Made by a program: the position numbers and the translations under genes. The notes under the pieces are model-generated. The model ran no database searches. It saw nothing but the letters and a program-made list of their open reading frames with translations, and had not been told where the DNA came from. From positions 1,240,001 to 1,304,000 of the forward strand of contig CBDDLH010000016.1 in assembly GCA_965230565.1 (NCBI GenBank): 64,000 nucleotides of DNA, in the 5' to 3' direction. This stretch comes from BCD1 sp965230565. Lineage in GTDB: Bacteria; Bacteroidota; Bacteroidia; Chitinophagales; Saprospiraceae. Below, piece by piece: positions 18,385 to 27,824 of the stretch (positions are counted from its first letter, which is position 1; every line of letters begins with the position of its first letter).

Positions 18385-21300
18385 TTATCTCAAAAGTGTA
18401 ATATTACCTTTTTTCACATACTTTTCCCCATCACCGCAGGTAACTTCCAGGTAAAATCCAAATGACCCCGCAGCTAATTCATTGCCTTTGTAGGTTCCAT
18501 CCCATTTATCGGCCTGATCAAAACTTTCAAACACCAACTCTCCCCATCTGTTGTAAATAACCAGATGCATCTCTTCAATATTGTGGCCATAAACCTCCAA
18601 TTCATCGTTTAACCCGTCTCCATCAGGCGTGAAACCACTGGGTAGAAAAATATAAGGTTCTCCACATTCCAGAACCAATACTACGACCGTCACAAATGCC
18701 TGATTGATACAGCCGCTTTCATCTCTAATGGTCACACCATAGGTGGTCGTTTCTTCAGGAGTCGCTACCACTGTTGGAATATCCATTTCATTTAAGGAGG
18801 CAGAGGGTTGCCAGAGGTAAGTATAATTATCCTCAAAAGTGGCTTCGAGTATGGAACTTTCACCAAGCAGGATCGTATCAGGATCAGCTTCTGCTGTTAA
18901 GGGTGGAGTGTAATTGAAAATATTCACGGTCAGGGAAGTATCCAGGGAACAACCAAATTCGTTTTCTAGCGCTACTTCAAAAACGGTTGTTTCGGTAGGG
19001 CTAACCAGCGGAGCAGCAGAATTTTCCCCTTCAATAATTAATGATCCGGGAGACCAGGAATAAGTAAACTGATTCCCGGTTAAATTGATGACTTCCAATT
19101 GAACGGTATCGCCGATACAAAGCGTAATATCCTCAAGCGACACCTGAATGGCGTGACCTGAAACATTTACCTGATCAACCACTTCACAACCAAACTCATC
19201 CGTCAATCGTACATAAAAACTGGATTCAATACCGCCTATTGGAGCTAAAAATTCAGGCTCCTGGCTCAATATAAAAGTAAACTCCGGGCTTGTTGACCAG
19301 GCATAATTCACAGCCTGATCGCTGTCAGCAAAAAGTAAATATTCATCAGTACATACCAGCGTATCCGGAGATAATTCATATTCAATTCCGGGCGGCACAA
19401 CCACAGAGACTGACCTCTCAACAGCACAAATATTCTCGAGGCTACTCACCAAAGCTGTATATGTGGTGGTTTCTTCAGGCGATGCCCATGGATTGGGTGA
19501 TACCGGATTGGAAAGGCTTTCCTGTGGATCCCAGGCATATTCATAATCTCCCTGTTGCAGAGGATTGAGCTGTATAGAATCCCCCGGACAAATAAATAGA
19601 GAATCAATTAGGGTTTCTTCAACCATTTCCAATTCAAAGGGCAAGGTTAAAGAATCTACACATCCATCAGAAGAAGAAATGATCAAGGTAATATCTTCCA
19701 AAGAGGTTTCCACAAATGTAGCTTCCGGATGTTGTTCCTCAGAAAAACTACCATTGCCAAAATCCCAATACCATTCTACAATATCACTCTGAAGATTTTG
19801 ACTCAAATCATTAAACTGAACAATCGCCGTATCCGTACAAGTTTCCAGCACCCACTCAAAATCAGGAATTATCTGAGGCTCCTCAACGGTTACCTGAAAC
19901 AAAATGGTATCCGTACAAACCAGACTCTCCGGCAAAGTAACCTCCACATTATAGGTACCCGGACCGGAAAAAGAATAGGACACTTCAGCCCCCGTAGCCG
20001 TTTGCCCGGGAGGAGATTCAGGGTCAATAAATGTCCAGGTATAATAGGGAGCATTTACACTATTGGAGGAAAATAAAACAGTGTAGCCACTGCATTGAGT
20101 TGTTTCGAAGAACGGTTCCTGACTTGTAGTATCAATCATATAAACCATCACGGAATCAAAGACTGTGCAGCCAAATTGATTCTCCGAAGCAATATAAAAC
20201 GGGTTCGGTCCGACTTCGGCAGGTGATACGGTAATGGTGTCGATATTTGTTGCGGATAAAATCTGATCAACAGGTTCCCAGGAATAGGTTAGCACATCAT
20301 TTGGATCGAAGTTTTGAACCCATACATCCGGAGTTTCGCCAACACAAGCAACCACTGTATCAGGTACAATCAGGTTAACCCCATTACCCTGGATAGTCAC
20401 GCTGTCGAGAGTCGGACAGTCATTTTCATCAAAAACACGGACATAATAGGTCATCTCTCCCAATGGTGAAACAACCACATTGGGTTCATTAATTAGAATA
20501 GCAGTAAAATCCACATCTGCAGACCATTCATAAAAGATACCTCCTTCAGCAGAAGCCTCCAGTAAAAATTCCGGGTCACAAATAACCGTATCCTGTGGAA
20601 TTTCTATAGTTAATGGCGGAGGAACCACCACTGTAACAGATCGTTCTTTTTGACAAAATTCATCCACATCTGATATCGTCACGGTGTAGGTGGTCGTTTC
20701 TGTCGGAGCAACTACGGGATTGGGCGCATTGGGGTCCAAAAAATTTTCTTCCGGAGACCAATGGTACAAATACCCGGCAATGAATTGATCGTTGAGGCCT
20801 ACCTCCTCCCCCAGGCAGATAAAAAGGGAATCCGCTTCCAACTCTTCCTGAATCAGGTCCACAAAGAAGGATTGAGCAATTGTTTTTTCACATCCATTTT
20901 CTGCTGTCACAGTCAACTGAATGGTAAATACTCCCGTTTCAAAAGCATAAAAAACCGGATTTTGCTCTGTAGATGTCTGTAAATCGCCAGGGAAAAATTC
21001 CCAATAATACTCAGCAATATCAAACAGTGTGTCCACAGAATTATCCGTAACCTGAATAGCCAATGAATCTGTACAGGATTCATAGGAAAAGCTAAATTCC
21101 GGGAAGAGGGAGTTATATTGCAGGTACACCTCCTGTTGAAAGGTATCCACACAAGGATTATCAGGCCCGGCAATCAGGGTCACCTGGTACAAACCTGTAT
21201 CCGGGTAAGTGTAAGTCGGAGAATTTTCCGAAGAGGTAAACCCGGGATTTGCAGGATCTCCAAAGTTCCATAGAAACTCAGTTGTTCCGAGGCTCTGATT

Positions 21301-22284
21301 GTCAAAACTCACTTCCAGGTCATCACACTGGATTTCCGGAGCAAAAAAGGAAGCCACCCACTGCCCGCAAACGCCCACATTGTATTGAAAGTCCCTTCTT
21401 GTTGTAGAGATCAGCACACCATCGCGGTATTCTTCAATACAAATTCCTACCACAAACTGCCCAACAGTATTCGGCAACCCGGTCAATAATCCGGTAACCG
21501 GATCAATCTCCAGTGGCTCACCACCGGGTACACCATTCAGCATATTATCCACTCCATAAGGCGGATCGATCCAGGTAACGGGATCATAAGGCGGTGCATT
21601 GGGGGGTTGCGGCTGAGGGATATTGGCATCAGCTCCTTGCAACGGAGCGCATAGTTTGTAAACAATTGAATCTCCATCTATATCTACAGCAGACTGATCA
21701 AAGACTATGGGTTCGTTGACACAAATATATAATGGAGGCCATGCTACGAACTGAGGGCTGCTATTGCACTCCAAAAGTGCCTGCTCGGAAATGGTCAGTC
21801 CATAAGTAGCACCGGTTCCAAGAGGATCAACAATATTAGCGATGGTCTGATTACGGCAACAGCGCTGATAAGCCAGCTGATACCCTCCAATGATAGGCGG
21901 TAAATTGACAATGGCTGTGTAAGTTGTGGTATGAACGCACACATCAGGAGGGACCACAAAACAATCTCCGCTGAGCGTTGGCTGCAGGGTGTCATTATTC
22001 ATCAATGGGATCTGAATTTCCTGCAACAATTCATTGTTCACATCAAACACCCCAATAGATGCCGGATTGTCAAACCAGGCGTTAGGGTTTCCGTAAAAAC
22101 AATCTCTGAAAATGGTCAGCGTGATCTCGTATTCATTATTACCCAAACAGGTGTAGTTCATTTCTCCACCCACAATATGCGTAGCCCTCCCGGGGAGGAA
22201 GGATATGAAAAGAAAGAGTGCGCAAAAAATTACCTTGGGTCTCAATTTGTCAAATTTGGCATTAAAGTTATTGAATTTTTCCAA
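18385..22284 (-). CDS. Giant PKD/Ig-repeat surface protein with gliding-motility type B sorting domain
   Basis: 1299 residues. A signal sequence (about 14-34, ending GRA) leads into THIVGGEMNYTC, a start shared by many large Bacteroidota surface proteins. Residues 314-716 and 724-1124 are two copies of one module (PKD, PKD, then three Ig-like units), for example DSLFIC at 485 and 894, and ERSVTVVVP at 547 against ERSVSVVVP at 956. One more Ig-like unit follows. The C-terminus (about 1207-1299; FLPSGFTPDGDGLNDEL, IYNRWGELVFES, WDGTYKGN) is the type B T9SS domain. No ATG exists before the signal peptide; the TTG at 22284 is the best start, with a TTG at 22245 possible. Confidence 0.9.
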   Translation of the reverse strand: MEKFNNFNAKFDKLRPKVIFCALFLFISFLPGRATHIVGGEMNYTCLGNNEYEITLTIFRDCFYGNPNAWFDNPASIGVFDVNNELLQEIQIPLMNNDTLQPTLSGDCFVVPPDVCVHTTTYTAIVNLPPIIGGYQLAYQRCCRNQTIANIVDPLGTGATYGLTISEQALLECNSSPQFVAWPPLYICVNEPIVFDQSAVDIDGDSIVYKLCAPLQGADANIPQPQPPNAPPYDPVTWIDPPYGVDNMLNGVPGGEPLEIDPVTGLLTGLPNTVGQFVVGICIEEYRDGVLISTTRRDFQYNVGVCGQWVASFFAPEIQCDDLEVSFDNQSLGTTEFLWNFGDPANPGFTSSENSPTYTYPDTGLYQVTLIAGPDNPCVDTFQQEVYLQYNSLFPEFSFSYESCTDSLAIQVTDNSVDTLFDIAEYYWEFFPGDLQTSTEQNPVFYAFETGVFTIQLTVTAENGCEKTIAQSFFVDLIQEELEADSLFICLGEEVGLNDQFIAGYLYHWSPEENFLDPNAPNPVVAPTETTTYTVTISDVDEFCQKERSVTVVVPPPLTIEIPQDTVICDPEFLLEASAEGGIFYEWSADVDFTAILINEPNVVVSPLGEMTYYVRVFDENDCPTLDSVTIQGNGVNLIVPDTVVACVGETPDVWVQNFDPNDVLTYSWEPVDQILSATNIDTITVSPAEVGPNPFYIASENQFGCTVFDSVMVYMIDTTSQEPFFETTQCSGYTVLFSSNSVNAPYYTWTFIDPESPPGQTATGAEVSYSFSGPGTYNVEVTLPESLVCTDTILFQVTVEEPQIIPDFEWVLETCTDTAIVQFNDLSQNLQSDIVEWYWDFGNGSFSEEQHPEATFVETSLEDITLIISSSDGCVDSLTLPFELEMVEETLIDSLFICPGDSIQLNPLQQGDYEYAWDPQESLSNPVSPNPWASPEETTTYTALVSSLENICAVERSVSVVVPPGIEYELSPDTLVCTDEYLLFADSDQAVNYAWSTSPEFTFILSQEPEFLAPIGGIESSFYVRLTDEFGCEVVDQVNVSGHAIQVSLEDITLCIGDTVQLEVINLTGNQFTYSWSPGSLIIEGENSAAPLVSPTETTVFEVALENEFGCSLDTSLTVNIFNYTPPLTAEADPDTILLGESSILEATFEDNYTYLWQPSASLNEMDIPTVVATPEETTTYGVTIRDESGCINQAFVTVVVLVLECGEPYIFLPSGFTPDGDGLNDELEVYGHNIEEMHLVIYNRWGELVFESFDQADKWDGTYKGNELAAGSFGFYLEVTCGDGEKYVKKGNITLLR

Positions 22285-22310
22285 CAGTATTCAGTTAACT
22301 CCTATCACAA

Positions 22311-23378
22311 CTACTCAATGGAAAACGCAATGGTTTTCACACTTTTACAATGGGTTCCGTCTTTTCTAACTTCTTCGAGGATCATTTCCCGGGCAGCAGG
22401 GATTTCAAAAACTTCTTCCATATTGCGGACCCTTCCTGCCGGAACTCCAAGCTCATTAAAGGCGTTCATCAAGGTTTCTCTGGGAAAACGGTTAAACCCA
22501 GGGCGCAAAAATTCGACCAATACCAACCTGTTCTGAACCCGTAGATGATTAGTTACGAACCTTGGGTCTTCTGCCAGGTGAGGAAGTTGAAGGCTGTTAC
22601 ATAATTTTTGAAATTGATCGTCAGTTCCTACGGCAATAACAATGGGCTTTTCATCACTTGAATAAAAAATATCTCCGTATGGGGCAATGTTAGGGTGCCC
22701 TGTTCCCATAGGTTGTGGAATATGCCCTGCCATCAACCAGTTAGTTGCCTGATTGGCCAGCGAAGCAAGCGCGGACTCCAATAATGAAGTATAAACGTAA
22801 CTCCCTTCACCTGTTTGCATTCTCTTCATCAATGCCAATAAGATCCCTTCTTTCAATTGATGCGCAGCCAGAATATCGATCAGCGCTACCGGCATTTTTA
22901 CCGGCTGTCTGTCAGGCTCTCCGCACATATAAAGGAATCCTGCTTCTGCCTGTAAGACCACATCAAAAGCCGGCAGGGAAGAATCTTCTCCAAAACCGGT
23001 GAGCTGCGCATATATCAATCCCGGATTAAACGATTTTAAAGCTGCATAATCCATCCCCATTTTTGTGGCTGAGGAAGGTTTGAAATTACTAATAACAATA
23101 TCTGCCTCCGGAATCAGGTCATACAGTTTCTGGCGATCGGTTGAATTACTGAAATCCAGGAACTCAACTTCTTTGCCCCAGTTTACACTTGCATAATAGG
23201 CTGAAGTTGAATCCACTTCCTCTGTAGGTAATTTCCATTTCCTGGTAACATCCCCGCTCGTTTTTTTATTCTCGATTTTGATAACCTCAGCGCCCAATTC
23301 GGCAAAAAAAGCTCCAACTGCAGGTCCGGCCAGAACACTGGCTAATTCGATTACCTTCAAACCCTTGAAAATTTCCAT
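22311..23378 (-). CDS. Family III CoA-transferase (CaiB/BaiF)
   Basis: 355 residues, somewhat shorter than the 390-430 typical of formyl-CoA transferases. It moves CoA between carboxylic acids through a covalent Asp-CoA thioester. Landmarks are LKVIELASVLAGPAVGAFFAELGAEVIKIE (CoA-binding N-terminus), SNFKPSS, and AFDVVLQAEAG with the nucleophile Asp139, then the small domain with GTDDQFQKLC and the LGVPAGRV segment. Acyl substrates cannot be told from sequence. It ends 26 bases before the PKD gene on the same strand, and 24 bases separate it from the upstream helical protein. Confidence 0.9.
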   Translation of the reverse strand: MEIFKGLKVIELASVLAGPAVGAFFAELGAEVIKIENKKTSGDVTRKWKLPTEEVDSTSAYYASVNWGKEVEFLDFSNSTDRQKLYDLIPEADIVISNFKPSSATKMGMDYAALKSFNPGLIYAQLTGFGEDSSLPAFDVVLQAEAGFLYMCGEPDRQPVKMPVALIDILAAHQLKEGILLALMKRMQTGEGSYVYTSLLESALASLANQATNWLMAGHIPQPMGTGHPNIAPYGDIFYSSDEKPIVIAVGTDDQFQKLCNSLQLPHLAEDPRFVTNHLRVQNRLVLVEFLRPGFNRFPRETLMNAFNELGVPAGRVRNMEEVFEIPAAREMILEEVRKDGTHCKSVKTIAFSIE

Positions 23379-23402
23379 AGGCTTTTATTTAATTCAACTC
23401 AA

Positions 23403-24965
23403 TCATGAATTTTGGGCTTTAGATTGGTTGGCTAAAAATTTCTCCCGGATGACCTGATCAATTGGTTTATTATCAATTTTACTTTCCAGCCAGGAAATAA
23501 TATCGAGGTATAGGAACGGGCGTCTTTCAAACGGATCGGATTCGAGTTTAACCAATTGGGATTTCAATCTTACAAACTCATCTCTTGTCTCAGACTTCTG
23601 GATCCTTGGTGTTTTACGGAGAAACCGGAAAATTTCTTTTTGGACGGCATGCAGGTCTTCCATTTTTGACAAAAACCTGTACACCGATTTAACCTGATAT
23701 TCCACCAGCCTCATATTGCCAAGCTCGTAATGAGCTATAAGATTCAAAATTCTCGCAAAGCACTGAATATCCTCCCGGTAATCCGGATTTTTCTGGTTAA
23801 TGATCAGATTGAGATAGTGAATGGTATTGTCATTATCTCCACTGCCAAAATACATACATGCCATCAGGTAATAAAATACCAAAATCCTGTGGTCATCAAG
23901 ATTGTATTCGTCAGATTCTATGAAACTATCCAGTTCCGGCATCAGCACCAATCCTTCTTTAAAAGTGCCTTCCATGAAATGTTTTTGAATATTGTGAAGG
24001 AAGCTAAATGTCTTATATAGACCTTCTACATTATTATCCTGCGTTATATCTATTTCCTGAGGCAACTGGTTATAGGTTTCTAAAACCTTAATGAATTTGT
24101 CGTACTGTACAGCATTGTACAAGGAACCGAGCAGGTTATGCAGGCCTTTTACATACAAGGGCAAATTGAGTGTTTTCATATGAGGCTCTTCCTCAAAGAT
24201 ATCGATCCACTTTTGGGCATATCGATAATTCATCGGAAAGTCCTGAAGCATATGGTAATACCATCCGTAAGCCTGGCAATAATAGATTTTACCCCAAAAA
24301 GGCAAATCGTCAAGCTTTACATCCGGCAGTTTGGAACGAAAAAACTCTTTAACGAAATAGTATTCCTTTTCGTTTCTAACATAACCCACCTTAAGATTAA
24401 GGGCATACATTTGCAAAGCCAGATTGGAAAAACGGTTATTGTCATAGAGTTTGGAACAAAGTTTCATACTTTGGTCTGTAAGTTCTTCTGCCCGCCCTTC
24501 TATACTTTGGGTTATGTATTGGCCTTCAATAAATTTCTCAAATTCCACCAATTCGAGGGCCATGGCATTAAAACTCCCCTGGAAAGCCCTCTGCTTGGCT
24601 TTGTCCAGTAATTCCAGACTTTGATTATAAAGCCCTTTATTATATAAAACCCTTGCGTAATCGACTAACTCCCGCAGCTGTATTTCTTCGACATAATTTT
24701 TATTCAACAACCTTAGGCTCGTCAACAACTGCTTATACAAATGTCCTTTTAGGTTGGACAACTGTCTTTTTTTTATGGCTGGAATTTTTTTCAGAATCTG
24801 GGCTTCATCATATTCCTTATGCTTATCCAGGAAATCAAAAAGCTGTAAAAACAGGATATTCTCAGAAGCCTGGTTCCTTCGGACAAAAAGCCTGAAATGT
24901 CGCTTTTCCGCTCGAGTCAATGATTTAATCAACTGAATCAGATCGTCCGTCTTCTGTTTAGGCAT
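23403..24965 (-). CDS. Uncharacterised helical (TPR-like) protein
   Basis: 520 residues with no signal peptide or membrane segment. The N-terminus LIQLIKSLTRAEKRHFRLF is basic and helical. The body consists of repeated helix pairs with TPR-like spacing (YNKGLYNQSLELLDKAK, FGSGDNDNTIHYLNLIINQKN) and ends FLYLDIISWLESKI. I have seen similar proteins of unknown function in other Bacteroidota but cannot name a family with certainty. It is transcribed away from leuA, sharing its upstream region, and is the first gene of a possible unit with the CoA-transferase. Likely cytoplasmic; a protein-binding scaffold is a guess. Confidence 0.8.
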   Translation of the reverse strand: MPKQKTDDLIQLIKSLTRAEKRHFRLFVRRNQASENILFLQLFDFLDKHKEYDEAQILKKIPAIKKRQLSNLKGHLYKQLLTSLRLLNKNYVEEIQLRELVDYARVLYNKGLYNQSLELLDKAKQRAFQGSFNAMALELVEFEKFIEGQYITQSIEGRAEELTDQSMKLCSKLYDNNRFSNLALQMYALNLKVGYVRNEKEYYFVKEFFRSKLPDVKLDDLPFWGKIYYCQAYGWYYHMLQDFPMNYRYAQKWIDIFEEEPHMKTLNLPLYVKGLHNLLGSLYNAVQYDKFIKVLETYNQLPQEIDITQDNNVEGLYKTFSFLHNIQKHFMEGTFKEGLVLMPELDSFIESDEYNLDDHRILVFYYLMACMYFGSGDNDNTIHYLNLIINQKNPDYREDIQCFARILNLIAHYELGNMRLVEYQVKSVYRFLSKMEDLHAVQKEIFRFLRKTPRIQKSETRDEFVRLKSQLVKLESDPFERRPFLYLDIISWLESKIDNKPIDQVIREKFLANQSKAQNS

Positions 24966-25078
24966 TGTAAGAATTTTTTTTTCAAATATCTGATATACAA
25001 TTACTTAGATCGCAATCAAGAGGCTTAGCAATTTGGATTACTCGCCTAATTTGATTCAAATTATGCGTTTGTGAAAAA

Positions 25079-25086
25079 TACCTTTG
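25079..25086 (+). promoter_or_regulatory. Candidate -7 promoter box for the leu operon
   Basis: TACCTTTG matches TAnnTTTG and lies 78 bases before the leuA ATG. A TTTG at 25050-25053 is 25 bases upstream, a little farther than usual. No leader peptide rich in leucine codons was seen in the 199-base gap. Confidence 0.35.
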
Positions 25087-25164
25087 AAAGGTTTACATGT
25101 TGAGAATTCACAAAAATTTGATTCTTCTGGTAAACTTAACCAGATTTTACTAAAATTCTAAATT

Positions 25165-26328
25165 ATGGCAAGCGATAAAGTATTTATCTTCGATACAAGC
25201 CTTCGGGATGGCGAACAAGTCCCGGGGTGCAAACTCAAAAGAGAGGAAAAAGTAGAGATAGCCAAACAACTTGAAATATTAGGTGTAGATATTATTGAAG
25301 CAGGTTTCCCCATCAGTAGTCCCGGGGATTTCCAGTCTGTTATGGAAATTGCAAAGGCCGTTAAATCACCAACGGTTTGCGGACTTTCAAGAGCCATTGA
25401 AAAAGACATCAAAACAGCCGCTGAAGCACTGCAATATGCCAAACGTCCAAGAATCCATACAGGGATTGGCACTTCAGAATCTCATATAAAATACAAACTG
25501 CAATCAACCCAGGAGAAAATTTACGAAAGAGCTGTGGCTGCAGTAAAATATGCGAAGTCGTTTGTTGAAGATGTGGAATTTTATGCAGAGGATGCGGGAA
25601 GAACTGATAATGTTTACCTGGCAAAGGTCATTGAAGCAGTAATTGCGGCCGGAGCCACAGTTGTAAACATTCCTGATACAACCGGCTATTGTTTACCAGA
25701 AGAATATGGTGCGAAGATTCAATTTTTGATGGAAAACGTTTCCAATATTCACAAGGCTACCATTTCCACCCATTGTCATAATGATCTTGGTTTGGCTACA
25801 GCCAATTCAATTGCCGGTGTTCAGGCAGGAGCAAGACAAATAGAATGTACCATTAATGGTATTGGTGAACGAGCAGGAAATACCTCCCTCGAGGAAGTGG
25901 TCATGATCATGAATCAGCACCCTTACCTAGACCTTTATACGGATATTAATACAAGATTACTTACAGAAACAAGCCACCTTGTTTCTGACAGAATGGGAAT
26001 GCCGGTACAAGCCAACAAAGCGATTGTGGGTGCGAATGCCTTTGCTCACTCCTCCGGAATTCACCAGGACGGCGTTATCAAAAGAAGAGATACTTACGAA
26101 ATTATCGATCCGCTTGAAGTGGGCGTTGACCATTCCAAGATCGTATTGACTGCCAGAAGTGGACGGGCAGCTCTTGCTTACCGTTATAAGAATATTGGTT
26201 TCGACCTCACAAAAGATGAATTGGATCGCATCTATTTAGAATTTCTCAAGGTGGCTGATGCCAAAAAGGAGGTCAATGATGAAGACCTGAATGAAATCAT
26301 CAAACACGAAAGAAAACAAGTAGCTTAA
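25165..26328 (+). CDS. leuA: 2-isopropylmalate synthase, short form
   Basis: 387 residues; condenses 2-oxoisovalerate with acetyl-CoA, the first committed step to leucine. The catalytic barrel is complete: FDTSLRDGEQVPG (Arg14-Asp15), GFPISSPGDF, the HCHND metal site (203-207), GIGERAGNTSLEEV. The helical subdomain after it is present (GANAFAHSSGIHQDG, DHSKIVLTARSG). The protein stops near residue 387, about 120 residues short of classical LeuA, so the C-terminal leucine-sensing domain is missing. Homocitrate synthase and citramalate synthase are related alternatives, but position in a leuACDB cluster settles it. Confidence 0.92.
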   Translation: MASDKVFIFDTSLRDGEQVPGCKLKREEKVEIAKQLEILGVDIIEAGFPISSPGDFQSVMEIAKAVKSPTVCGLSRAIEKDIKTAAEALQYAKRPRIHTGIGTSESHIKYKLQSTQEKIYERAVAAVKYAKSFVEDVEFYAEDAGRTDNVYLAKVIEAVIAAGATVVNIPDTTGYCLPEEYGAKIQFLMENVSNIHKATISTHCHNDLGLATANSIAGVQAGARQIECTINGIGERAGNTSLEEVVMIMNQHPYLDLYTDINTRLLTETSHLVSDRMGMPVQANKAIVGANAFAHSSGIHQDGVIKRRDTYEIIDPLEVGVDHSKIVLTARSGRAALAYRYKNIGFDLTKDELDRIYLEFLKVADAKKEVNDEDLNEIIKHERKQVA

Positions 26329-26329
26329 C

Positions 26330-26410
26330 CGGTTTCCAGTTGCAGGTTGCTGGTTACAGGTTACTGGAAAACACCCTGGACCAGCTGACGGTAACCAGGA
26401 ACCAGAAACC
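26330..26410. repeat. Inverted repeat of GGTTACTGG type in the leuA-leuC gap
   Basis: The left half (GGTTTCCAGTTGCAGGTTGC and on to 26366) reads as a string of GGTTnCTGG-like words; the right half (from about 26381, CCAGCTGACGGTAACCAGG to GAAACC at 26410) is its approximate reverse complement. It occupies nearly the whole leuA-leuC gap, so it is transcribed and could fold inside the operon mRNA. Confidence 0.55.
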
Positions 26411-26416
26411 AGAATC

Positions 26417-27802
26417 ATGACATTATTTGATAAGATCTGGGATGCCCATGTCGTAAAGGAATTGCCTGGAGGTATGCAGGTATTTTATATCGACCGGCAC
26501 CTAATCCATGAGGTCACCAGCCCTCAGGCATTTGCAGGCCTGAGGAAAAGAGGCATCCCCTTATTAAGGCCGGAACAAACCATTGCCACGGCTGACCACA
26601 ATGTGCCTACCAAAAATCAGAACCTGCCCATCAAGGAGGAATTATCCAGATTCCAGGTTGATCAACTGACTAAGAATTGCAAAGAATTCGGCGTTGAACT
26701 ATACGGACTCGGACATCCTAATCAGGGAATCGTACACGTGATCGGACCGGAACTAGGGATCACTCAGCCCGGCATGACCATGGTCTGTGGAGATAGCCAT
26801 ACTTCCACTCACGGTGCTTTCGGGTCCATTGCTTTCGGAATAGGTACAAGCCAGGTGGAACAGGTTTTTGCTTCCCAGTGTATTTTACAGACCAAACCCA
26901 AAAAAATGCGCATCACCGTTGATGGTGAACTCGCCAAAGGGGTATTGGCCAAAGACATCATTCTTTACATTATTTCCAAACTCAGTGTAAGCGGAGCAAC
27001 AGGGTATTTTGTGGAATACGCCGGATCTGCCATCCGGTCATTATCTATGGAAGGCCGAATGACCATTTGCAATATGAGTATTGAAATGGGTGCCCGAGGT
27101 GGATTGATTGCTCCGGATGAAACGACCTTCAATTATATCAAAGGAAGGGATTTCGCTCCGAAAGGAGAAGCATTTGATAAAGCTGTAGAATATTGGAAAT
27201 CACTGGCTACCGATGAAGGTGCCGTATTCGATAAAGAGTACCATTTCGATGCTGCTGATATCCAGCCCATGGTAACTTACGGTACCAACCCTGGAATGGG
27301 CGTTGGTGTAACCGAGAATATTCCTTCCCTTGAACAGGCTGAAAGCCCTGCTAACTTTAAGAAATCATTGGATTACATGGGGCTCTCAGGAAAGGATTCT
27401 CTACAGGGTCAGCCTATTGATTACGTATTTATCGGCAGTTGTACCAATTCCAGGATTGAAGACCTGCGTATTGCTGCGGATTTCATAAAAGGAAAACAAA
27501 AAGCCGAAAATGTAACCGTTTGGGTAGTTCCTGGAAGTAAACAGGTTGAGGCAAGAGCCATTGAAGAAGGGCTGGACAAAATATTTGAAGCAGCCGGATT
27601 CGATTTCAGAGAACCGGGTTGTTCTGCTTGTCTCGGCATGAATGAAGACAAAGTACCGGCCGGCAAGTATTGTATATCCACTTCAAATCGAAACTTTGAA
27701 GGCAGACAAGGTCCTGGCGCACGCACCATCCTGGCAAGTCCTCTGATGGCTGCAGCCGCTGCCGTTGCCGGTAAGATCGTGGATGTAAGAGAACAAGTTT
27801 AA
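26417..27802 (+). CDS. leuC: 3-isopropylmalate dehydratase, large subunit
   Basis: 461 residues, against about 466 in Escherichia coli. With LeuD it isomerises 2-isopropylmalate to 3-isopropylmalate using a 4Fe-4S cluster. Aconitase-type landmarks are TMVCGDSHTSTHGAFG, IGSCTNSRIEDL (cluster Cys) and the pair in GCSACLGMNEDKV. The ATG at 26417 follows directly on the intergenic repeat. The leuD start is 22 bases downstream. Confidence 0.97.
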   Translation: MTLFDKIWDAHVVKELPGGMQVFYIDRHLIHEVTSPQAFAGLRKRGIPLLRPEQTIATADHNVPTKNQNLPIKEELSRFQVDQLTKNCKEFGVELYGLGHPNQGIVHVIGPELGITQPGMTMVCGDSHTSTHGAFGSIAFGIGTSQVEQVFASQCILQTKPKKMRITVDGELAKGVLAKDIILYIISKLSVSGATGYFVEYAGSAIRSLSMEGRMTICNMSIEMGARGGLIAPDETTFNYIKGRDFAPKGEAFDKAVEYWKSLATDEGAVFDKEYHFDAADIQPMVTYGTNPGMGVGVTENIPSLEQAESPANFKKSLDYMGLSGKDSLQGQPIDYVFIGSCTNSRIEDLRIAADFIKGKQKAENVTVWVVPGSKQVEARAIEEGLDKIFEAAGFDFREPGCSACLGMNEDKVPAGKYCISTSNRNFEGRQGPGARTILASPLMAAAAAVAGKIVDVREQV

Positions 27803-27824
27803 ACACGACAAAGCAATTCAAAAA

